64,000 bases of DNA from Paraburkholderia agricolaris. GTDB taxonomy: Bacteria; Pseudomonadota; Gammaproteobacteria; Burkholderiales; Burkholderiaceae. Positions within the stretch are counted from its first letter, which is position 1. Each line of letters opens with the position of its first letter. Both the position numbers and the translations under genes were made by a program. The stretch is from assembly GCF_009455635.1 (NCBI RefSeq), contig NZ_QPER01000001.1:3844001-3908000 (forward strand). Direction: 5' to 3'. This document shows, one piece after another, positions 56,892 to 64,000 of this stretch. The notes beneath the pieces were generated by a model. The model was not told the DNA's origin. It saw only the letters and a list, made by a program, of their open reading frames with translations, and did not search any database.

Positions 56892-58034
56892 ATGAAAATC
56901 TCACTCAGCAAACTTGTAGCCAGCATCTGCCTCCTTGCGGCAAGTACCGTATCGCACGCGGGTATTCCGGCTGTCAGTCTCTACCCCGCATCAGACGCCA
57001 GCACTGCGTGCTACCGCATCCCTGCCCTGCTCACGTTACACGACGGCACCATGCTGGCCTTTGCCGAAGCGCGAATCACCAGTTGCGCGGATTTTGGCAA
57101 TGTAAAGATCATGGTGCGTCGCAGTACCGATCATGGGACCACCTGGTCAACCCAACAGGTCGCAGCCAGTTACGGCACGCTCCAGGCTGACAACGCGGTA
57201 CCTGTCGAGGACACGACGGACCCGAACTACCCGAACGGACGAATATTTCTGTTCTACAACACGGGCAACGCTTCGGAAGCCAGCGTCCGTGCTGGTAACG
57301 GACTGCGCGAACAGTGGTACACCACCTCCGAGGATGGCGGCGTGACCTGGGATGCCCCGGTCAATATCACGGCCCAGACGGCGAAGCTTTCGGCGGCGCC
57401 CTACAACAATCCTGCCGACTGGCGCACACTGGCGATGGGCCCAGGTCACGGCCTCCAGACTTCCTCCGGTCGGATTTTTATTGCCGGCAACCATAGCGCC
57501 GGCGCTCCGCAAAGCAACTATACCGACTACGTAGCGTATGCCTTCTACTCCGACGACCACGGACAAACGTTCAATATCGTCCCCGACATCGCCTATCCGG
57601 GTTCGAACGAATCCACCGCGGCACAACTGAGCGATGGCCGCGTCATGATGAACAGCCGGGATCAGTCCGGCGCCTCCAAAGCCCGCGTCGTATCGATCAC
57701 GAGCGACGTCAATGGCAATGTGTTCGGTACGCCGTACATTGACAAGACACTGATCGACCCGGTCGCTGAGGGAAGCCTGCTTGCCTCCACGGTCAACGGC
57801 CAGCCATACCTGTTCTTCTCGAATCTCGCTAACACCACCACCCGTGCTGACCTGACCCTGCGCGCCAGCAGCGACAACGGCCAGACCTGGGCGAAGTCCC
57901 TGCGCATCACGGGTCTCTCGGCGGGGTATAGCGACATTGCCGTGATCGATGCCAATAACATCGGCATCCTCTATGAGCAGTCTTCGATCAAATTCATGAA
58001 GGTACCGTTCTCCACCCTGCTTGGTACGCCTTAA
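56892..58034 (+). CDS. Secreted exo-alpha-sialidase (GH33)
   Basis: 380 residues; the signal peptide (1-23) ends SHA-G. YRIP at 41-44 is the FRIP equivalent with the first catalytic Arg. Four Asp-boxes are visible: STDHGTTW (78-85), SEDGGVTW (146-153), SDDHGQTF (220-227) and SSDNGQTW (326-333). Arg256 (MMNSRD), an Arg near 318, Glu240 and Tyr346 (GYSD) complete the expected triad and nucleophile. It releases terminal sialic acids. ATG 56892 has GGAAGGG upstream. Single catalytic domain, no lectin module. Confidence 0.93.
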   Translation: MKISLSKLVASICLLAASTVSHAGIPAVSLYPASDASTACYRIPALLTLHDGTMLAFAEARITSCADFGNVKIMVRRSTDHGTTWSTQQVAASYGTLQADNAVPVEDTTDPNYPNGRIFLFYNTGNASEASVRAGNGLREQWYTTSEDGGVTWDAPVNITAQTAKLSAAPYNNPADWRTLAMGPGHGLQTSSGRIFIAGNHSAGAPQSNYTDYVAYAFYSDDHGQTFNIVPDIAYPGSNESTAAQLSDGRVMMNSRDQSGASKARVVSITSDVNGNVFGTPYIDKTLIDPVAEGSLLASTVNGQPYLFFSNLANTTTRADLTLRASSDNGQTWAKSLRITGLSAGYSDIAVIDANNIGILYEQSSIKFMKVPFSTLLGTP

Positions 58035-58043
58035 CGCGCGAGC

Positions 58044-58080
58044 GCAGTCGTGCGAACGATCTTCAGAATCGCACGACTGC
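58044..58080. repeat. Inverted repeat between sialidase and esterase
   Basis: GCAGTCGTGCGA - 13 nt - TCGCACGACTGC, a perfect 12-bp stem starting 10 bp after the sialidase stop, with no T tract. It may stabilise the upstream mRNA or reduce read-through to the esterase gene. Confidence 0.6.
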
Positions 58081-58201
58081 CAGGCAGATTGGAACTGTCC
58101 GGGGCATCCCGGCGCATCTGGGTCTCGTGACCGATCCGTACGCTGCCCCGTCACGAATCACCTTTACCTCTACTTCTCAAAGAAAGCGACAAGAGAATCT
58201 C

Positions 58202-59530
58202 ATGTCACGACTATTTTCAGCACTGCGTCCACTGACCGTTGCCGTTCCCATTGCTCTTTCAATCACGGCGTGCGGCGGAGGTTCAGATCTATCCGTTCCC
58301 CAGGTGGCGCAGACCTGGGAGCAGGTCATGACCGACAATGGCATCACCGGCCTCTTCACCCAGCCCGTCACACTCCGCCAGTACGCACGGACCAGCGCGG
58401 CTGGAAACAGTGTCAGGATCAGGCTATCGAACGTTTATTCGTCGAAGCCACTTGATATCGGTTCCGCGAACGTCGCGCTACGCGACGACACGTCGTCGGA
58501 AGGGTCCGCCATACAGCCTGGAACACTTCACGTCGTCACATTCAATGGCGGAAGTCGCAGTGTGCAGATTCCAGCTGGCGCGGTTATTGAAAGCGATCCG
58601 GTTGCAATGAGTCTCACATCCGAAGCCGATCTGCTGGTAAGCATGTATTTTCCCTACTCCCCCAACCTCGAGGACATCCATGCTTACGAAGGTGGCAACC
58701 CAACTACGGCGGTACCGGAAATCTCCTATCTGGTTGCAGGCGGAGACGTCACCGCAAACACGGCCCTCAACCCGGCCCAGTACACGCAGGTACCTTCAAA
58801 ATACATTCTGACCGGTGTGGACATTACGCCCGCAGCGACTATCCGGACAATGGTCGCATTTGGTGACTCGATCACCGACCACGCCCACGTTTCCGCACCC
58901 AATAAGGATTACCCGAGCCAGCTTGGTGCCATCATGAATTCGTCAGACGCAGCGTCCGGGCTCGCAGTTGGAAACGCAGGGATCAGCGGCAATGAACTCC
59001 TGGTCGATCAACCGGCCACTCCCACGAACGGACAGGCAGGCATTTCGCGATTCAAGCGCGATGTACTGGATCGTCCCGGTGTAACGGATGTGGTCGTACT
59101 GGAGGGAACCAATGATCTTCACAAAGGTTTTTCGAACTGGACGACCGATCCGAATGCCGTGGCAGACAACACTGCCCAGCTTATCGCCGGATACAGGAAC
59201 CTTATTAGCCAGGCGCATCAGCACAGCATCAGGATCTATGGAGGGACCATCATGCCCGTGGGCAGCTGGTACAACAACACCCAGGCGGACAGTGCGCGTC
59301 AGGCGGTAAACGCATGGATCAGAACATCGAATGAGTTTGATGGTGTCGTCGATTTCGATCTGGCGACCCGCGATCCGTCCAATCCATCAGTGTTGGCAGC
59401 GGGCTGCGGGAGCAACGACGGGATTCACCCGACTGACCCGGGCACTCTCGTGATGGCCAATCTGACCGCGAGCGTCGTGTTCAATCGGAAGACGGACCCA
59501 AAGCTGTTGTCCTGTTCTGGTACGTCGTAA
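58202..59530 (+). CDS. SGNH/GDSL-family esterase lipoprotein
   Basis: 442 residues. Lipobox ITAC with Cys24. Residues about 30-205 form a beta-rich domain; the SGNH hydrolase follows: GDSIT (221-225, nucleophile Ser), GNAGISGN (block II Gly), GTND (302-305, block III Asn), and DGIHP (406-410, catalytic Asp and His). Beside a sialidase and NanM, a sialate O-acetylesterase acting outside or at the membrane is the likely role, because O-acetyl groups hinder sialidases. Rhamnogalacturonan or other glycan deacetylation is an alternative. ATG 58202 with AGAGA upstream. Confidence 0.85.
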   Translation: MSRLFSALRPLTVAVPIALSITACGGGSDLSVPQVAQTWEQVMTDNGITGLFTQPVTLRQYARTSAAGNSVRIRLSNVYSSKPLDIGSANVALRDDTSSEGSAIQPGTLHVVTFNGGSRSVQIPAGAVIESDPVAMSLTSEADLLVSMYFPYSPNLEDIHAYEGGNPTTAVPEISYLVAGGDVTANTALNPAQYTQVPSKYILTGVDITPAATIRTMVAFGDSITDHAHVSAPNKDYPSQLGAIMNSSDAASGLAVGNAGISGNELLVDQPATPTNGQAGISRFKRDVLDRPGVTDVVVLEGTNDLHKGFSNWTTDPNAVADNTAQLIAGYRNLISQAHQHSIRIYGGTIMPVGSWYNNTQADSARQAVNAWIRTSNEFDGVVDFDLATRDPSNPSVLAAGCGSNDGIHPTDPGTLVMANLTASVVFNRKTDPKLLSCSGTS

Positions 59531-59802
59531 GGCGGTTTATCTTCGGTGATGGCAATCAGGTACAAGGGGTCGTTTCCGAAGACGACCCCGAACGCAGTCC
59601 GTCAAATTTTTCTGCGACCACACACGCGCCATGAGGACCCGCGCTCCGTCAAACCAATACGCGGCAATGTACGAACGCCCACATCTCCCATCCGCCAACC
59701 GGTTCACCAATGACCTCTGCAGGAGCATCTTCGTCTGCGCGCGTTCATACGAAACGTGACGGGGAGGAATCCGAGGGCAACAGGGCTGGTCGCTGGCGCC
59801 CC

Positions 59803-60495
59803 TCACGCCGCCAGCGACGACGTATCCATCCGCGCAAAGATCGTATTGAAGTGCTTTCTGTACGCCTTCGCGAGTCCCTCGAGGTTGCGAGCCTCGATCA
59901 TTTTGACGATCTCCATGTGGTCAACTGCCGTCGCCTCGACAAGCCAGTGCTCCGGCTGTCCTGTCGAGGAATTGAGGCGGTGAAACACCTGCCAGAACAG
60001 ATCGGTCAGTGTGCTCAGGAACGGATTCTGAAGACGCCGGTACATCGTTGCGTGAAATTCGCGGTCCTCCTGTTCGTATAGCTGATGAGCCTGCGCTTTT
60101 TCGAGCATCCTGGCGGCCAGCTCGCGCAACGCGCGGGTGTCGTCCGCTGTGATGCGTTCGAGGATAACCGGTACCGCGCCCAGCTCGATTGCCGCGCGAA
60201 CTTCCAGCAGGTCTCGCAGACTATGGCCGTCCGCGATAAAAGCATAGGGAAGGTTGTCGATGATCGAATCGAATGAAAACGCCTTCACGTAGATGCCTTC
60301 GCCATGCCGTGATTCGACCACACCAAGCGATTCGAGACTCTTCATCGCCTCACGCAAAGACGGGCGACTCATTCCCAGTTCCTGCGCGAGCTGCCCCTCC
60401 GGGGGGAGCGCATCGCCAAAGCGCAACCGATGCTGCTCGATGTACTTCTTGATCTCGACCTGGGCCTGCCGGTAGGCCGGTATGCGTGCCGTCAT
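59803..60495 (-). CDS. FadR/NanR-type GntR regulator, copy 2
   Basis: 230 residues, clearly paralogous to copy 1 throughout (MTARIPAYRQAQVEIKKYIE, SRPSLREAMKSLESLGVVESRHGEG, VKAFSFDSIIDNLPYAF). FCD metal residues are retained (DREFHATMY, YRKHFN). GGAGAG precedes ATG 60495. It is divergent from the second porin with the same palindrome between them. Conserved recognition helices and sites suggest the two proteins bind overlapping operators. Confidence 0.9.
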   Translation of the reverse strand: MTARIPAYRQAQVEIKKYIEQHRLRFGDALPPEGQLAQELGMSRPSLREAMKSLESLGVVESRHGEGIYVKAFSFDSIIDNLPYAFIADGHSLRDLLEVRAAIELGAVPVILERITADDTRALRELAARMLEKAQAHQLYEQEDREFHATMYRRLQNPFLSTLTDLFWQVFHRLNSSTGQPEHWLVEATAVDHMEIVKMIEARNLEGLAKAYRKHFNTIFARMDTSSLAA

Positions 60496-60658
60496 TGTTG
60501 CTCTCCACTCAAGCGGCTCAATCGCCTGTTCGGTCCATCCCCGTGTTCCGAGACGTGCCGCAACCGCGCAGTCGACTCCTGTCGTTTTCCCTGGGCCGCA
60601 AAACCGCAAAAAGCACTTGCATCGTCGAATTTTGCGGTGCTACGATTTGACCTCAGAT

Positions 60659-60672
60659 ATCAGATATCTGAT
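60659..60672. promoter_or_regulatory. Operator-like palindrome, copy 3
   Basis: Perfect ATCAGATATCTGAT, preceded by CAGAT (an extra half-site), between regulator 2 and porin 2. Followed by TCTAGCAC, similar to TCTAACAC after copy 2. Confidence 0.7.
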
Positions 60673-60821
60673 TCTAGCACGGGTTTCGAGTATGGCGTGA
60701 CAGCGGTGTATCGTTTTGAAAAAGATCTGCAGCTGATTTCGAACGAACACCAAACCATGGCTCAACCATCCCAAAGTAGAAAGACTCAAAACTATTAGCC
60801 ATGATTTGTTTAGGAGATCAG

Positions 60822-61934
60822 ATGATGAAGAAGGCGGGATGGATTGCATGCGCTGCGGCCGCACTCTATGCGTTCTCGACAACGGCCAGTGCGCAATCGA
60901 GCGTCACCTTATCCGGACGCATCGACGCCGGTTTTGCCTATCTGAACAATGTTCAGAGTGCCCCCGGAAAGACCACGTCGCGGTTCGGCATGCAAAGCGG
61001 CGACTGGGGTACCGGCATGTTGAACTTCAGCGGCACCGAAGATCTCGGTGACGGTCTGAAGACGATCTTCTTTCTGTCGGATTCGCTAAAGGCCGTAACC
61101 GGTACAGCCGGCGCTCAGGACCGGAAAGCATATGTGGGTCTGACCAAGGATAACTACGGTACGCTCAAATTCGGTCGAGACCTGTTCATCAGCAATGGTG
61201 TCGCGGCGATCGACCCGTTCGTTCAGGAACTGTTCGGCTCCCCCTCTCTGGTACGCGGACGTAACTGGCAACAGACCAACAATAACGTTTCATATCTGAG
61301 TCCGTCGTATCACGGCTTCGACTTTGCTGGACAATATTCGTTCGGCGGACAGGCAGGCAGTTGGAACGCGACCAACTTCGGGCCGTTCGGCCGCTCCGAC
61401 GGAGTTCAACTGACATATCGCACCGGTCTTTTCGATATTCGCGCCATCTATGATGAACTGCGCGATGCCAACGGGCACTTCAGCAACGTGTTTACCGCTT
61501 CGCGTGAGTTCATCGTCGGTGGAAACGTCAGGCTCGGGCCGTTCACCATTCAGGGCGCAGCGACGCGCATGATCGCACCAGACACCACACCGGGATTGGC
61601 TAGCACGGCGAATCACTACTGGCTCGGCACCAATTATCAGGCCACACCTTATCTTCTGTTGACGATCGGCGCCTATCACGTCGATGTCGGCAATGGCAAC
61701 GGCGACGCAACGCACGATGCTCACGGCCACGCCACGATGTATGAGATCGGCTCGACCTACAACCTGTCGAAGCGGACATTCCTGTATGCCACGGCCGCCT
61801 ATGTGCGCAACAGCGGAAATTCGACTTTTTCGCTCGAACCGAACAATCCGGGCCTGAACAACAGCAATCTGGACAACCCGTTACCGGGCCATTCACAGAC
61901 CGGCGCTTACCTCGGTATCAATCATTCGTTCTGA
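60822..61934 (+). CDS. Porin, sialate-locus copy 2
   Basis: 370-residue outer-membrane porin. The signal peptide ends TASAQSS and is followed by SVTLSGRIDAGFAYL; FSGTEDLGDGLKTIFFLSD and RKAYVGLTKDNYGTLKFGRDLF are family strands; it ends in YLGINHSF with terminal Phe. ATG 60822 has AGGAG 6 bp upstream. Divergent from regulator 2; a strong terminator follows. Likely outer-membrane entry for a product of the sialidase or esterase. Confidence 0.92.
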   Translation: MMKKAGWIACAAAALYAFSTTASAQSSVTLSGRIDAGFAYLNNVQSAPGKTTSRFGMQSGDWGTGMLNFSGTEDLGDGLKTIFFLSDSLKAVTGTAGAQDRKAYVGLTKDNYGTLKFGRDLFISNGVAAIDPFVQELFGSPSLVRGRNWQQTNNNVSYLSPSYHGFDFAGQYSFGGQAGSWNATNFGPFGRSDGVQLTYRTGLFDIRAIYDELRDANGHFSNVFTASREFIVGGNVRLGPFTIQGAATRMIAPDTTPGLASTANHYWLGTNYQATPYLLLTIGAYHVDVGNGNGDATHDAHGHATMYEIGSTYNLSKRTFLYATAAYVRNSGNSTFSLEPNNPGLNNSNLDNPLPGHSQTGAYLGINHSF

Positions 61935-62040
61935 GACCCCGGGCGAGACTTTCGCCTTGCATGAAGTCCGTGAAGCGATACGGTGACGCGACTTTGTCCC
62001 GCTCTGTCTGATCCAGTTTCTTCATGCCGTACCCGCGGCT

Positions 62041-62077
62041 GCCGTGCCGGTCCAGTCTGACCGGCACGGCTTTTTTT
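62041..62077 (+). terminator. Intrinsic terminator after porin 2
   Basis: GCCGTGCCGGTC - CAGTCT - GACCGGCACGGC, a perfect 12-bp stem followed by seven T. It separates the porin from zwf. Confidence 0.93.
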
Positions 62078-62115
62078 GTCACTCGTTTGCAGTCTTTCAC
62101 CGCTGACTCAGAATT

Positions 62116-63585
62116 ATGAAAAACCCACCTCACCTCGACGCCACTTCGTTTGTCCTGTTCGGGGGCACGGGTGATCTGGCGATGCGCAAAATCCTGCCTG
62201 CGCTCTACGAAGCCGAAATGTGCAACAGGCTGCCGTCGGAATTGCGCATTCTCATTGTCGCCCGCAAGTTCGACGTCCGCACGCAGTTGATCGACTGGCT
62301 CAACGACTGCGTTCGCAATCACGTTGCGCACGAACGCTTCGAAGCGGCCGCATGGAAAAGGTTTGTAGAACGCGTCGAGTATGTCCGGCTCGATTTCTCG
62401 CAGGCGAAGGATTTTCCGGCGTTGCGCGACGCGCTGGGGGAGCAGAGCGGCCAGACCATCTTCTATCTAGCGACCGGGCCCGCCTTGTTTGTGCCAATCT
62501 GCCGGGCGCTTGCCGCAGTCGGTCTGAACAGGAAAGCCCGGATCGTCCTCGAAAAACCGCTCGGTTACGATTCACGTTCGTCGCACGAAATCAATGACCA
62601 GGTCAGCGAAATATTTGCCGAGAACCAGATCTACCGGATCGATCACTACCTCGGTAAAGAGTCCGTGCAGAATCTGCTTGCGCTGCGCTTCGGCAACACG
62701 CTGTTCGAGCCGCTATGGCGACGTGAGTGGGTAGAAAGCGTCCAGATTACGATCGCCGAGGAGCTTGGCGTTGAGGGCCGTGGGGAGTTTTACGACAGCA
62801 TCGGTGCACTGCGCGACATGGTCCAGAATCATCTGCTGCAACTGCTTTCGATCATCGCCATGGAGCCTCCGCACTCGATGGATGCAGATGCCGTGCGCGA
62901 CGAAAAGCTGCGGGTGCTCCGGGCTCTCAAGCCCGTGCCGGTCAACGATGTGGATAGTATCGCCGTACGTGGTCAGTACAACCGCGGCGTGATCCGCAGT
63001 TCGCCAGTACCGGCCTACGCCGAAGAGGCCGGCATACCTCGAGCAAGCATGACTGAGACGTTCGTTGCGTTGCAGGTCGAGGTGGAGAACTGGCGCTGGG
63101 CGGGCGTACCGTTCTTCCTCAGAACCGGCAAACGGCTTGCCGACCGCGTCGCCGAAATCGTCATCACTTTCCAGGCGGTTCCGCATTCGGCGCTCGGGTC
63201 TGAATCGGTTCGTTCAGGTTCCAACCGGCTCGTCATCCGGTTGCAGCCCAATGAGGAAATCCGGCTTTACTGTCTGGCCAAGCGTCCTGGCGAGGGGATG
63301 ACACTGCAACCCGTTCACCTGAACATCGATTTCGACCGGTTCTTCGCTCCCGATCGCATGGACGCATATCAACGCCTGCTGATTGATGTGATTCACGGCC
63401 GTCTTGCGCTGTTCGTTCGCCGCGACGAACAGGAAGCCGCGTGGCGATGGGTCGAGCCGATTCTTAACGAATGGTCCATCCGGAACAAACCACCCAGACC
63501 CTACGTGGCGGGCTCGTGGGGACCCGCCGCATCGAGCGCAATGCTGGCTCGCGCGGGGACCTGCTGGTTCGAAGAAGAAAACTGA
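62116..63585 (+). CDS. zwf: Glucose-6-phosphate 1-dehydrogenase
   Basis: 489 residues, full length. [21 protein letters not shown] is the NADP-binding loop, EKPLGYD and [20 protein letters not shown] the active site with catalytic His, and [14 protein letters not shown] the C-terminal signature. It opens the oxidative pentose phosphate and Entner-Doudoroff routes. It follows a terminator with only 38 bp to ATG 62116, so its promoter must overlap or lie near the terminator. No pgl or edd gene follows. Confidence 0.95.
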   Translation: MKNPPHLDATSFVLFGGTGDLAMRKILPALYEAEMCNRLPSELRILIVARKFDVRTQLIDWLNDCVRNHVAHERFEAAAWKRFVERVEYVRLDFSQAKDFPALRDALGEQSGQTIFYLATGPALFVPICRALAAVGLNRKARIVLEKPLGYDSRSSHEINDQVSEIFAENQIYRIDHYLGKESVQNLLALRFGNTLFEPLWRREWVESVQITIAEELGVEGRGEFYDSIGALRDMVQNHLLQLLSIIAMEPPHSMDADAVRDEKLRVLRALKPVPVNDVDSIAVRGQYNRGVIRSSPVPAYAEEAGIPRASMTETFVALQVEVENWRWAGVPFFLRTGKRLADRVAEIVITFQAVPHSALGSESVRSGSNRLVIRLQPNEEIRLYCLAKRPGEGMTLQPVHLNIDFDRFFAPDRMDAYQRLLIDVIHGRLALFVRRDEQEAAWRWVEPILNEWSIRNKPPRPYVAGSWGPAASSAMLARAGTCWFEEEN

Positions 63586-63635
63586 TACGGCAACGCGGGC
63601 GCGCGGCGAACAGCCGCGCCCGCCCGACACAGCAA

Positions 63636-63995
63636 TCAGCGAGGGATGGATACGCCGATCTTGTTGTTGACAGATTTAACGCCGGGAACCGACTGCGCGA
63701 TCGCACCGGCCTTATCGACCTGGTCCGCTGATGAGACCCAGCCGGTCAGCGTGACGGCACCGCCGGACACTCGCACGGAGATCGTCTGCTGGGAGTCGAG
63801 TTGATGGGATTTGGCAAGCGCCTGCAGCACATCGCGCCTGAGCTTCCTGTTGTATGCCTTGATCGTCTTGGCGCTCGATGCAGTCACTGGTACAGATACG
63901 CCTGCGCTGGAGGCATTCGGCTGCGCGGCGGCATTGCAAGCTACCACAATGGCGACTCCTCCACACAACGTCCTGAGCAAGTCTGTCGTTCTCAT
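63636..63995 (-). CDS. Periplasmic BON-domain protein
   Basis: 119 residues with a signal peptide (about 1-24, ending NAAA). One BON domain (about 50-117): LRRDVLQALAKSHQLDSQQTISVRVSGGAVTLTGWVSSADQVDKAGAIAQSVPGVKSVNN in order, with the conserved Gly in LTGWV. OsmY-like proteins of this kind bind membranes and are often stress-induced. Convergent with zwf, 50 bp apart, with an imperfect GC-rich hairpin (63594-63626) between them. Confidence 0.9.
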   Translation of the reverse strand: MRTTDLLRTLCGGVAIVVACNAAAQPNASSAGVSVPVTASSAKTIKAYNRKLRRDVLQALAKSHQLDSQQTISVRVSGGAVTLTGWVSSADQVDKAGAIAQSVPGVKSVNNKIGVSIPR

Positions 63996-64000
63996 GATTT

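Noticed and set aside
59566..59589. Hairpin GGGGTCGT/ACGACCCC after the esterase
   Set aside because: An 8-bp stem with no T tract; too weak to call a terminator with confidence.

Overview
The window is chromosomal DNA of a Burkholderiales bacterium, most likely Paraburkholderia or a close relative (Caballeronia, Trinickia). The support is the high GC content, the general trimeric-porin paralogues, the O-antigen locus rmlBACD-wzm-wzt placed beside apaH, and the housekeeping run plsC-pyrC'-pyrB-pyrR-ruvX-yqgE followed by rubredoxin, thiD and groESL. The species cannot be fixed from sequence reading alone. No rRNA, tRNA, CRISPR array, prophage or origin was seen.

Region 1 (1-22.7 kb) is an O-antigen/LPS sugar locus. 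Minus-strand genes make dTDP-L-rhamnose (rmlBACD), reduce a GDP-6-deoxy-hexulose (rmd-like), and export a polysaccharide (wzm, wzt). A NUDIX hydrolase (nudK) and a sulfotransferase are also present. Facing them is a tightly coupled plus-strand operon (3.2-13.3 kb): ddhA, ddhB, ddhC, an SDR, hddC, a CBS-heptokinase fusion, a NeuB-SAF-TIM-barrel fusion, and a thiamine-diphosphate (ThDP) enzyme. gmhA lies upstream. The gene set suggests a branched, higher-carbon CDP-sugar: a 2-keto-3-deoxy acid made by the NeuB domain is decarboxylated by the ThDP enzyme and added to C4 of CDP-4-keto-3,6-dideoxyglucose. This is the chemistry of yersiniose extended to longer chains, as in caryophyllose. It is the most novel part of the window.

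Region 2 (22.9-35.2 kb) is core genome: apaH, a PlsC-type acyltransferase, a catalytically dead PyrC', pyrB, pyrR, ruvX, yqgE, rubredoxin and thiD. It also holds cysC bracketed by twin terminators, and groES-groEL under a CIRCE operator.

Region 3 (35.4-42.2 kb) is a rearranged accessory junction. It holds a broken IS6-type transposase, a dctA 3' remnant, and a LysR/IS1182 chimeric remnant. Between these lies an intact operon of a family III CoA-transferase, a CitE-like lyase and a 2-hydroxycarboxylate carrier, with a divergent MarR regulator; citramalate is a plausible substrate.

Region 4 (42.2-52 kb) is a catabolic island. It has a porin, a TetR regulator and a seven-gene, translationally coupled operon: alpha/beta hydrolase, aryl-AMP ligase, VOC oxygenase, aryl-CoA-type FAD hydroxylase, hotdog thioesterase, maleate-isomerase-like protein and MFS carrier. 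The same palindrome, TTAATTGA-N7-TCAATTAA, occurs before the operon and, slightly degenerate, before the porin.

Region 5 (52.3-62 kb) is a sialate-scavenging island: NanM-type mutarotase, two porins, two paralogous FadR-type regulators, a 50-residue lipoprotein, a secreted sialidase and an SGNH esterase lipoprotein. Three copies of an ATCAGATATCTGAT-type palindrome mark its promoters. zwf and a BON-domain protein close the window.
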